A stretch of 17,759 nucleotides of DNA from positions 1-17,759 of the forward strand of contig CAXAVH010000053.1 of assembly GCA_963972105.1 (NCBI GenBank). Reading direction: 5' to 3'. Source of the stretch: NZQO01 sp002693605. Its GTDB lineage: Bacteria; Bacteroidota; Bacteroidia; Flavobacteriales; Flavobacteriaceae. Position 1 is the first letter of the stretch. Each line of letters begins with the position of its first letter. The position numbers were made by a program, and so were the translations under genes. The notes beneath the pieces are model-generated. The model did no database searches. It saw only the letters and a list, made by a program, of their open reading frames with translations, and had not been told where the DNA came from. Below, in pieces: positions 6,071 through 13,090 of this stretch.

Positions 6071-6628
6071 ATGACTACCATCGATATCATCTTGGGTGTT
6101 ATACTCCTCATTGCCTTTTATATGGGGTACTCAAAGGGGCTCTTTGTTGCACTCGCATCGCTCATTGGGTTAGTCGCTGGAGTTTACGGTGCAATTTATT
6201 TTTCCCACATTGCCGGGGATTGGCTCGCAGCCAGATACGATTGGAGTGACCGTACCACCCATATTGCAGCCTTTGCCGTTACATTTCTGATAATCGTTTT
6301 CATCATCTCATTAGCGGGCAAATTTTTAACCAAGGTGGCCGATTTTGCCGCGCTAGGCTTTATAAACAAATTCCTTGGTGGTGTTTTTAGCATGCTGAAA
6401 TATGCATTTATCGTTAGCGTGGTATTTATGCTCGTAAATGCTTCGGAAAGCTATCAGGTTGTATCGGAAGAAGAACGGAAAGAATCTAGGCTCTACGGGC
6501 CCATTGCCGCAATCGCACCCATCGTCCTACCTACCCTGATGGAGGAGGTCGATGAAATTTCCCTCCCCGACTTTAATGATCCGAACGGGGAGGAAAGCAA
6601 AGTTTTCGAAACCGATTCGCTCCAATAA
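6071..6628 (+). CDS. cvpA: CvpA family membrane protein
   Basis: The 185-residue protein begins MTTIDIILGVILLIAFYMGYSKGL, the typical CvpA opening (a D near the start, then a hydrophobic helix and GYxKGL). It has four predicted membrane helices at about 4-20, 24-45, 66-83 and 103-123, and an acidic C-terminal tail. In E. coli CvpA is linked to colicin V production and envelope stress tolerance; in flavobacteria the role is undefined. The gene is monocistronic, divergent from the run at 5969, and ends in a strong terminator whose A-run overlaps its stop codon. The family call is confident and the function is not. Confidence 0.85.
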   Translation: MTTIDIILGVILLIAFYMGYSKGLFVALASLIGLVAGVYGAIYFSHIAGDWLAARYDWSDRTTHIAAFAVTFLIIVFIISLAGKFLTKVADFAALGFINKFLGGVFSMLKYAFIVSVVFMLVNASESYQVVSEEERKESRLYGPIAAIAPIVLPTLMEEVDEISLPDFNDPNGEESKVFETDSLQ

Positions 6629-6658
6629 AAAAGCCCGCTGAGAATAGCGGGCTTTTTT
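6627..6658. terminator. Bidirectional intrinsic terminator between cvpA and sulP
   Basis: AAAAAAGCCCGCT (6627-6639) and AGCGGGCTTTTTT (6646-6658) form a perfect 13-bp stem with a 6-base loop, a GC-rich core and T-runs on both strands. It serves cvpA from the left and the carbonic anhydrase-sulP unit from the right. It is the clearest terminator in the window. Confidence 0.93.
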
Positions 6659-6676
6659 AGAATATAAATGGAGTGG

Positions 6677-8527
6677 TTATACTACATCCTTCACATTCGC
6701 ATTAACGTAAACCATCGTTTCCTTAAAAGTGTCGAAGATATATTCCTCGGGCACCAAATCGGGGATGATGTCGATATTTTCCATCATCACTTTTGGCTGT
6801 TGCTGTAAATGGTCCATTAATATTTTGACGTTTCGCCTGCGAAGCTCCAACAGCACTTCTTCCATGGCATAGAGTCCAGATTGGTCCATGTAAGGTACTT
6901 TTTCCATCCTAATAATTACGGTTGTTGCCGTATCGGGAATTTGTTCGGAAAGCATCTGGAAATCGGCTGTATAGCCAAAAAATAAAGGTCCTTCCAAACG
7001 CTTGATGAAAACTTCTTCCTTGAGCCTTCCCGGTAGTTTCACCTCATCGCTCCACGGCATATTCAGTTCATCTGCCACGTCGAGTGGGACCACCTTTGAT
7101 TGCATAGCGGTCAAATCGCCCATTTTCTTCATAAAAATCAATGACGCAAGTACGAGACCAACTCCCACGGCATAAACGAGGTTCCAGAATACGGAGAGTA
7201 CTAATACCACCATCATCACCACGACTTCACTTCGCTGCATATTGGGTATTGCCTTCAACCCTTTATAATCCATCACGCCAATTCCTACGGTAATAAGGAT
7301 ACCAGCCAATACGGCTGCGGGAATCTGTGAGGCTACGGGTCCTAGTGCCAATAGTATGATAAGCAGCAAGAGTGCGGCAACCATACCGGATAGTCGGGTG
7401 GTACCACCCGATTTAATGTTGACCACGGTACGGATGGTAGCACCGGCACCAGGGATACCCCCGAAGACAGCGGCCACGCTATTCCCAATACCTTGCCCAA
7501 CCAATTCTCGATTTGGTTTATGTTTTGTCTTTGTCATGTTATCGGCCACTACCGATGTCAACAACGAGTCAATTGCCCCTAGAAATGCCAGGGTCATAGC
7601 GGTAAATACATACGGTGAAATCTGCCCGATACTGAAATTGCTGAATATGTCAAGGTTCGGGAGTGGAAATCCGCCAGGAATCTGCTCGATGGGCCTATAG
7701 TCTAGGTTCAGGAAATACGCCCCTACCGAAACCACAAGTAATGCCACAAGCGTACTGGGTACGGCGGTAGTAATTCGCTTAAATCCATAAATAATCAAAA
7801 TGGTAAGTGAGGCGAGGATAAACTCAATCCAACTTATATTGCCCAAGGCGCGCGGCAGGGTCTTAATGGCCCCGAGCACCCCTGAACTATCCGATTTTGC
7901 CAAGGTAACAGCTTCCAACTGAATGTCTTCTTCGGTAATCTTCTCGGCACGGGTAACCGTTTCGCGGAAATCTTCCAAAACCAAGATACCCTCGCCAGCT
8001 TCTTCCTTCAAGATTTTGTCCAACAGGACCTCTTCGGCCTCTGGCTTAAACTGGGCCACGTACTCAGCATCGTCCTTGGCATAATATCCTAACATGGGCA
8101 GAATTTGGGTGATAAGTATAATAACCCCAATGGCGGTCATAAATCCGGAGACCACCGGGTAGGGAATATACCTGATATATTTTCCCAATCCCACGAGACC
8201 CAATACAATTTGCATGAGTCCGGCCAACAGGAACACAAGTAAAATATAAGGTAGGGCCTCCTCCACGCTGCCGTTATTGGCAGCAATAATACCGGCAATC
8301 ACCACCATTGAAACGGCGGTCATGGGGGCCGTAGGCCCTGAAATTTGGGTATTGGTGCCTCCAAAAAGAGAAGCGAAAAAGCCAATAAAGATGGCTCCGT
8401 AAAGACCCGCATCTGGACCTAGACCAGATTGCACACCGAACGCAAGGGCTAGCGGCAGTGCTACGATACCCGCGGTAATTCCGCCGAACAGGTTTCCTTT
8501 AATATTCGTAAATATTCCTTTGAACAT
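6677..8527 (-). CDS. SulP family anion transporter, probably bicarbonate (BicA-like)
   Basis: This 616-residue inner-membrane protein has the SulP layout: membrane helices to about residue 465 and a cytoplasmic STAS domain from about 505 (MDQSG at 547-551). LPLALAFGVQSGLGPDAGLYGAI (24-46), GGTNTQISGPTAPMT (56-70) and IDSLLTSVVADNMTKTKH (319-336) are close to what I recall of cyanobacterial BicA. Asp320 and Thr324 align with the BicA residues I recall as binding sodium. The gene lies 31 bases after a beta-carbonic anhydrase gene on the same strand, which favours bicarbonate over sulfate as substrate; this is inference. An insertion of about 65 mostly acidic residues (about 151-218), which I do not recall in BicA, lies between transmembrane segments. 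ATG at 8527 gives MFKGIFTNIKGNLFGG, a normal SulP N-terminus. Confidence 0.9.
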   Translation of the reverse strand: MFKGIFTNIKGNLFGGITAGIVALPLALAFGVQSGLGPDAGLYGAIFIGFFASLFGGTNTQISGPTAPMTAVSMVVIAGIIAANNGSVEEALPYILLVFLLAGLMQIVLGLVGLGKYIRYIPYPVVSGFMTAIGVIILITQILPMLGYYAKDDAEYVAQFKPEAEEVLLDKILKEEAGEGILVLEDFRETVTRAEKITEEDIQLEAVTLAKSDSSGVLGAIKTLPRALGNISWIEFILASLTILIIYGFKRITTAVPSTLVALLVVSVGAYFLNLDYRPIEQIPGGFPLPNLDIFSNFSIGQISPYVFTAMTLAFLGAIDSLLTSVVADNMTKTKHKPNRELVGQGIGNSVAAVFGGIPGAGATIRTVVNIKSGGTTRLSGMVAALLLLIILLALGPVASQIPAAVLAGILITVGIGVMDYKGLKAIPNMQRSEVVVMMVVLVLSVFWNLVYAVGVGLVLASLIFMKKMGDLTAMQSKVVPLDVADELNMPWSDEVKLPGRLKEEVFIKRLEGPLFFGYTADFQMLSEQIPDTATTVIIRMEKVPYMDQSGLYAMEEVLLELRRRNVKILMDHLQQQPKVMMENIDIIPDLVPEEYIFDTFKETMVYVNANVKDVV

Positions 8528-8538
8528 AAATTGGTTTT

Positions 8539-8576
8539 TTAGTTATAAAATGTAACTCTTAATTGTAAAATGTCAC
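8539..8576 (-). repeat. Tandem duplicate of the carbonic anhydrase 3' end (VTFYN-stop twice)
   Basis: On the minus strand the last six codons of the carbonic anhydrase (8576-8559, GTG ACA TTT TAC AAT TAA) are followed after GA by GTT ACA TTT TAT AAC TAA (8556-8539). Both read VTFYN-stop. They agree at 15 of 18 positions, and all three differences are synonymous third-base changes. The copy is in another frame (period 20) and lies in the spacer before sulP. Confidence 0.85.
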
Positions 8577-9188
8577 GCTACCATTTTCCACATTGTACAT
8601 GGCACCTACTATCTTAATGCTTCCATCGCTTTCCATTTCCTTTAAAATGGCGCTTTGCGAACGCATATTTTCTATGGTTTGATGAACGTTCTCCTTGGCT
8701 ACCTCATTTACAAATTCAATATTAGATGAGTTGCGCTTAGACTCGTCCTGAGGCTCTTTGACCGCCTGTACCGCAGGCTTTATTTTCGATATTAACGAAG
8801 TTACATGTCCTAATTTCACGTCATCACAGGCGCCTTTTACCGCTCCGCAAGAGGTGTGGCCCATGACCACCACGAGCTTGGAGCCGGCTACTTTGCAACC
8901 GTATTCGATACTTCCCAGAATATCCTCATTCACGAAATTTCCGGCCACGCGGGCGCTGAATATATCGCCAATACCCTGGTCGAAAACCGTCTCGGCTGGT
9001 ACACGCGAATCGATACAGCTCAGTACCACGGCAAACGGCCACTGACCGCCGCTTGTAGCATCTACCTGCTGAAGTAAGTTGCGGTCTGCCTTGTCGCTTT
9101 TTTTAAAACGTTCGTTCCCGTCCTTCAATGTGTTTAAGGCTTTCTCGGGTGTCATTTTTGATTGTGTTTCTTTGTTGTGTGCTTTCAT
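8559..9188 (-). CDS. Beta-class carbonic anhydrase
   Basis: The enzyme interconverts CO2 and bicarbonate using zinc in the cytoplasm. The chosen start gives 209 residues, MKAHNKETQSKMTPEKALNTL. The zinc and active-site motifs are CIDSRVP (zinc Cys plus the Asp-Arg dyad) and GHTSCGAV (zinc His and Cys); FVNEDILGSIEYG lies between them. The frame stays open to 9248, but the extra 20 residues look like untranslated leader and the MKAH start is the form I know from flavobacteria. It lacks an obvious signal peptide. The sulP gene follows after 31 bases, so the pair probably forms one transcript ending at 6627. An imperfect palindrome around TTTTGCAAAA (9226-9235) sits in the leader. The last six codons are duplicated just past the stop. 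Confidence 0.95.
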   Translation of the reverse strand: MKAHNKETQSKMTPEKALNTLKDGNERFKKSDKADRNLLQQVDATSGGQWPFAVVLSCIDSRVPAETVFDQGIGDIFSARVAGNFVNEDILGSIEYGCKVAGSKLVVVMGHTSCGAVKGACDDVKLGHVTSLISKIKPAVQAVKEPQDESKRNSSNIEFVNEVAKENVHQTIENMRSQSAILKEMESDGSIKIVGAMYNVENGSVTFYN

Positions 9189-9303
9189 ATGTGTTAAGTT
9201 GAATTGTGGCGTTGACGCTCCTTGCTTTTGCAAAAAGGGCGCTCGCAACAGTAAGTTACTAATTTGTAGGGTAGTTTGCGTCTTCGTAAGGAAGGGATGT
9301 CCG

Positions 9304-9603
9304 TTACGCTAATAAAAACTCGGGAGGGGGCGAAAGCGTCTCAAAATAGACCGCTTTCCAAAAGCATTGGTAACCCGCCTCAATCTCGGAGGGTTTCGTG
9401 AGTTCGCAATATGCTTCTGGCATTAGGTTTTTATATGCCAACGACCGATCTTTCGGCGCGGCCTTAAAACCATCGCTTGTTTCCTCTTCCGTCATGGAGA
9501 AATACGAGGTCATATTCACCTCAACATCGGCCAATACCACGACGGCAGGCAGTATTAAAAAACCAGAGAATATAAGTAAGAAGAATACTCCTTTTAGTTG
9601 CAA
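9304..9603 (-). CDS. Small secreted hypothetical protein, 99 residues
   Basis: The protein opens with a signal-peptide-like stretch (MQLKGVFF then a hydrophobic run to VVVLA at 21-25), with a plausible cleavage before DVEVN. The mature part of about 74 residues is mildly acidic and has two cysteines (66 and 80) that could form a disulfide. I recognise no family. It sits between the end of the Bat operon and the carbonic anhydrase gene, on the same strand as both, separated by 70 and 115 bases. A TATTTTTG box at 9626-9633 suggests its own promoter. It may or may not be functionally linked to either neighbour. Confidence 0.65.
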   Translation of the reverse strand: MQLKGVFFLLIFSGFLILPAVVVLADVEVNMTSYFSMTEEETSDGFKAAPKDRSLAYKNLMPEAYCELTKPSEIEAGYQCFWKAVYFETLSPPPEFLLA

Positions 9604-9625
9604 AGCCTTTGTTTTACGGAAAAAT

Positions 9626-9633
9626 CAAAAATA
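9626..9633 (-). promoter_or_regulatory. Possible -7 promoter box for the gene at 9603
   Basis: TATTTTTG on the minus strand matches TAnnTTTG exactly, 22 bases before the ATG. The nearest upstream TTTG (9651-9648) is only 14 bases away, closer than usual, so the promoter is tentative. Confidence 0.4.
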
Positions 9634-9652
9634 CCATTTACCCCGCTCAAAC

Positions 9653-9664
9653 TTTGTTAACAAA
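9653..9664. repeat. Perfect 12-bp palindrome TTTGTTAACAAA
   Basis: TTTGTTAACAAA is self-complementary over 12 bases and lies between the batE stop (9674) and the -7 box at 9626-9633, at the upstream edge of the small secreted protein's promoter. It could be an operator for a dimeric regulator or a chance AT-rich palindrome. It is too AT-rich to be a convincing terminator for the Bat operon. Confidence 0.4.
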
Positions 9665-9673
9665 TTATTAAAA

Positions 9674-10429
9674 CTAGAGTGGCTTTAGTTCAGAGAGCGG
9701 TATCCATCCGTCTTTTCCGTCAGCTATTTCAATTCGCACCCAATTGCCATCCTCCACCAAGATCTGCACCTTGGTGCCTTCGTGTAGCAAGAAGGATGAA
9801 TCGCTTCCCATGTTGGGCTCGCTCTTCACTTCTACCTCTTCCGAAACGACAATGGCAGGACGGTAGCGCATGGCATCATCATACGTACTGAAAGCCAGTG
9901 TGAGCGCCACCAAAAAGCATAGCACCGCGACCAGGGCCCCAACAAATAAAAGTCGCTTACGACGTTCGCCCCTTGCGAAATAATACCAAAGGAAAAGAAA
10001 GGTGAATAACGAGCTGCACACAATGGCGAAAACCGCCCAACCTTCATATGAAAGCACCCCAGATACCCGCGCGTACCATTTGGAAAAAATGGTCTCGGGT
10101 AGCGGCTCGACGGCATCAATCTTGGCATTTTCGGCAAACGCGAGGTTGTTTAGGATATCCTCATCGTTAGGCGCCAGCTGTAGTGCCTTTTCGTAATAGT
10201 AAATGCTTAGACCAATATTATTGAGTTTATAATGCGCATTGCCAAGGTTAAAGTACAGTGCCGCGCTGTGTTCGTTTTCATGGATGATTTGCATCCAGCT
10301 ATCTATTGCCTGTTGGTAACTTTGGTCGGCATAGTGCTGCTTGCCCCGTTCAAAATAGGGCTGCTGTTGGGCCATGCCAATTGCTGAAATCAGGAATACC
10401 AAGCCAAGCAAAAAATGTCTCATTGTCAT
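9674..10429 (-). CDS. batE: BatE: TPR and SH3 domain membrane protein
   Basis: The 251-residue protein has an N-terminal signal (residues 1-20, ending GMAQQQ). Tetratricopeptide repeats follow at about 24-100 (ALYFNLGNAHYKLNNIGLSIYYYEKALQLAP is a classic repeat, 57-87). Two membrane helices lie at 131-152 and 161-181, and an SH3-like domain at about 190-251 ends GNWVRIEIADGKDGWIPLSELKPL. This is the BatE architecture of the Bacteroides aerotolerance operon. It is probably an inner-membrane partner in the Bat complex, with the TPR part presumably periplasmic and the SH3 end predicted on the same side. It is the last gene of the operon, seven bases after the batD stop. The ATG at 10423 (MRHFLLG) is an equally good start. 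No GC-rich terminator is visible downstream. Confidence 0.88.
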   Translation of the reverse strand: MTMRHFLLGLVFLISAIGMAQQQPYFERGKQHYADQSYQQAIDSWMQIIHENEHSAALYFNLGNAHYKLNNIGLSIYYYEKALQLAPNDEDILNNLAFAENAKIDAVEPLPETIFSKWYARVSGVLSYEGWAVFAIVCSSLFTFLFLWYYFARGERRKRLLFVGALVAVLCFLVALTLAFSTYDDAMRYRPAIVVSEEVEVKSEPNMGSDSSFLLHEGTKVQILVEDGNWVRIEIADGKDGWIPLSELKPL

Positions 10430-10436
10430 CTGGTTT

Positions 10437-12221
10437 TTACTGAATCAATTGTTTGTCGATTTCCGAAATAACCGTCACGGCCTTGTCGTAATCCTGTCTA
10501 ATGGCCCCGGTAGCCGCCGGCGTGTAGCGCGCCAGCTCGCACGACTCCAAGAGTTCTACGAAATGCTTTGCCACGGCTGGGCTAACGCCACGTTCGGAGA
10601 GCAATAACTCAATCCGCTCCTTAGAGAAATCCGATGTCTCAATGCTCAGCTTGGCCTTTAGGTAATTGTGGAAAGCCCTCTCCAAGGCATTATAGAAAGC
10701 CGTTTGGTCGTTCATATTTCGCTTGGCCTCCCCAAGGTATTTTCGCGCCAGCCGGTTTCGTTTCCTGAGCAGGCTGCCCTGTACATCGGCCAGGCGCTGA
10801 TCGCGTTTCTTCCCTATAAAAATGAACAACGGAATTAGCAACAGGGGCACTCCAAGTAGCAGCCAAAACAACAGCGATTTGAAGAACGGCTCGTCTTCCA
10901 TAGACTCTAGGTCGGGCGTTAGCTTGATATACTTAAACTGATCCTTACTAAGAGTTACGGCGCGTTTATCGGATGTTGCCTCATTCTGTCCGCCCCCCCT
11001 TGCCGCGTTTGTTGCGGGACCATTTTCTACCTCGATGACAATTTCTTCGGAAGTAATGGTCTGGTAGGTTTTCGTACTTGGGTTGAAAAAGGTAAATGAG
11101 ACGGGGCGTACGGGGTACATGCCCTTAAATTGTGGCACCACCGTATACGTATCGGTTATGGAACCGCTCATGCCATCGGCAGTCGTTCGAACGTTCTCCG
11201 TGCGTTCGGGTTCATACACCTCTAACGAGCTGGGCAATTTAACCGAAGGCGGATCGAACAACTTTAAGTTACCCTGGCCCGAAACGCGAACACTCAGCTC
11301 TAACGACTCATTGGCATTAAGAATGTTCTTGTTCGCCTGAACGCTAAACTTGAAATCGCCCACGGCACCTGTAAAGGTATCCGGTTTTCCCTCATTAGGT
11401 AGCGGTTTTACGTTAATGGTTCGCTTGCCCGCAGAAATGGTCTGATTCACCCTTGTTACTAAGCGACGACCAAACAAATCGCGCTTATTGCCCGGCACGT
11501 CTATCGGAACGTCTAGCGTCAACGGTTCGATATCCAACTCACCGGTTTTTTGGGGATAGAGCACCGTAGTTCTCAAAATGACATATCGGTATTCCTGGCC
11601 TTGGTACTTACCGTCGTATACTTTTAAATTTCCTTGCGGATTTATGGTCTGGCTCCAGAAATCGGCATATTTCGGGGAGTCTAGCTCCCTCCAGTTCCCT
11701 GAAATACTTACATCTCGAGAGACGTACATTTTATAGGTAACCGTTATGGCTTCGTTCAGATACGGATTCAAATTGGAAATTTCGGCTACCAAGTGTACAT
11801 TCTCACTGGCCACGTAATCTGCATTGTTGCCATCCTTGGGTACCTCAACAGCACTTGTAACTGTAACCTCAATGGGTATGGTTTTATATATTTCACCGTC
11901 AATATCAATCGTGGCCTGGCCTATAGTGTACGTGCCTATGGCTTGCGGAGAGAGAAAATAGGAATAGGTTTTGGAATAACTGCGCTTACCATTAATATAC
12001 GAATTGCTGATGGCCTGATTGGGACCACCCAGAACCCGGAACCCATTGAAATTCGGCGGATTGAAATTATCGCCATCTTGGTTCATTTCAAAATCTACGC
12101 GTAAACGTTCGTTGATTCCGAGGGTGCTCTTGCTAACCTTGGCCTCAAAACGCACCTGTGCCTGTAGCGTGTTAATGGCCCCAACGAGTACTAACAATAA
12201 AATGACTTTCTGAAATTTCAT
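10437..12221 (-). CDS. batD: BatD: aerotolerance-operon periplasmic and membrane protein
   Basis: The 594-residue protein starts with a signal peptide (MKFQKVILLLVLVGAINTLQAQ, 1-22). Several beta-rich periplasmic domains span residues 23-440: EAKVSKSTLGINERLRVDFEMNQ near the start, then LVAEISNLNPYLNEAITVTYKMYVS, then FKFSVQANKNILNANESLELSVRVSGQGNLKLF. One membrane helix follows at about 449-470, and a basic, helical cytoplasmic tail carries LLRKRNRLARKYLGEAKRNM. This is the BatD family layout. The family is linked to oxygen and stress tolerance together with BatA and BatB; the exact mechanism is not known. It lies four bases after batC and seven before batE. Confidence 0.92.
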   Translation of the reverse strand: MKFQKVILLLVLVGAINTLQAQVRFEAKVSKSTLGINERLRVDFEMNQDGDNFNPPNFNGFRVLGGPNQAISNSYINGKRSYSKTYSYFLSPQAIGTYTIGQATIDIDGEIYKTIPIEVTVTSAVEVPKDGNNADYVASENVHLVAEISNLNPYLNEAITVTYKMYVSRDVSISGNWRELDSPKYADFWSQTINPQGNLKVYDGKYQGQEYRYVILRTTVLYPQKTGELDIEPLTLDVPIDVPGNKRDLFGRRLVTRVNQTISAGKRTINVKPLPNEGKPDTFTGAVGDFKFSVQANKNILNANESLELSVRVSGQGNLKLFDPPSVKLPSSLEVYEPERTENVRTTADGMSGSITDTYTVVPQFKGMYPVRPVSFTFFNPSTKTYQTITSEEIVIEVENGPATNAARGGGQNEATSDKRAVTLSKDQFKYIKLTPDLESMEDEPFFKSLLFWLLLGVPLLLIPLFIFIGKKRDQRLADVQGSLLRKRNRLARKYLGEAKRNMNDQTAFYNALERAFHNYLKAKLSIETSDFSKERIELLLSERGVSPAVAKHFVELLESCELARYTPAATGAIRQDYDKAVTVISEIDKQLIQ

Positions 12222-12225
12222 AGCA

Positions 12226-13089
12226 TTACCAGTCCTTTTCAGAGATTACCTTTGCTCCCTTTTGCTTTTTAGCGTTAATTTTATCTTGCACTTTCTTCTC
12301 TTCGTTATTCATGGCTTCCAGCAAACTTTTTACTTGCTGGGGAGACAGCTGACCTGGTTGCGGTTGTTGTGGCTGTTTTTGATCGCCCTCCCGCTCTTTA
12401 GGCTTATCGGGCTTTCCTTCGTCCTTTTTATTCTCGCCTTCCTTATTTTCGTCCTTTTTGTCGCCTTGGTCCTTCTCTTCCTTCTCATCACCTTGATCGC
12501 CTTCCTTGTCATCGGCTTGATCGTTCTTGTTCTCGTTATTTTTCTCGTCCTCCTTTTCCTTATTTTCATCCTTCTTGTCATCATCGCCACCACCATCACT
12601 CTTGGGCGGGTTCTTTTCTAGAAGGTCTTTGGCCAATGCCAGGTTATAACGCGTCTCATCATCGGTAGGATTGTTCCGAAGGGCGTTTTTATAGGCCTCT
12701 ACCGCCCCTTGGTAATTTTTTTCGTTCATGAACGTATTGCCCAGGTTATGGAAAGCCTTGTGCTTTTCAGGTTTGCTCTGCGTTACGCTCGCTGCCTGTT
12801 TGAAACGTTGCATGGCCTCGGCATTCTTTGCCTTCCCATAATAGGCTGTACCCAGGTTATACTTTCCCGTTTCACTTTCCGGTTGAAGCGCAATGGCCTT
12901 GCGATAGTCGGCCTCGGCCATTGCAAAATTGTCTTCTGCCATGGAATTTTCCGCTTCATTTAGAAGTAATTTCGCCTGCTTTATTTCTTCCTGCGCCTCA
13001 AAATTTTGCTGTGCTATGATACCTGGTGCAAGAAACAAGGCACCAAGCAAGCATCCAAAAAATAGCACGTTCTGTCTCATTGTTCTCAT
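12226..13089 (-). CDS. batC: BatC: secreted TPR protein with highly charged linker
   Basis: From the ATG at 13089 the protein has 287 residues, with a signal-like N-terminus (MRTMRQNVLFFGCLLGALFLAPGIIAQQ). TPR repeats span about 48-158 (KYNLGTAYYGKAKNAEAMQRFKQA; HNLGNTFMNEKNYQGAVEAYKNALRNNP). A 75-residue linker of almost only D, E, K, N, Q and G follows (about 165-240), then a proline-glutamine stretch and LSPQQVKSLLEAMNNEEKKVQDKI. This matches BatC. The frame extends to 13110, overlapping batB, and ATGs at 13089 and 13080 are alternatives. I prefer 13089 or 13080 because both follow the batB stop closely and GGAAAGAGG lies just upstream. The charged linker may be a flexible spacer in the periplasm. 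Confidence 0.88.
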   Translation of the reverse strand: MRTMRQNVLFFGCLLGALFLAPGIIAQQNFEAQEEIKQAKLLLNEAENSMAEDNFAMAEADYRKAIALQPESETGKYNLGTAYYGKAKNAEAMQRFKQAASVTQSKPEKHKAFHNLGNTFMNEKNYQGAVEAYKNALRNNPTDDETRYNLALAKDLLEKNPPKSDGGGDDDKKDENKEKEDEKNNENKNDQADDKEGDQGDEKEEKDQGDKKDENKEGENKKDEGKPDKPKEREGDQKQPQQPQPGQLSPQQVKSLLEAMNNEEKKVQDKINAKKQKGAKVISEKDW

Positions 13090-13090
13090 T

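Noticed and set aside
9189..9248. N-terminal extension of the carbonic anhydrase to 9248
   Set aside because: The extra residues look like untranslated leader, and the MKAH start matches the family form I recall.
12330..12599. 89-codon minus-strand ORF rich in Arg, Lys and Thr
   Set aside because: It is a shifted frame of the same batC low-complexity linker.
12262..12621. 119-codon plus-strand ORF encoding a very hydrophobic protein
   Set aside because: It is the complement of the Glu/Lys/Asp-rich linker of batC (GAA and AAG codons read back as TTC and CTT); an artefact of composition.
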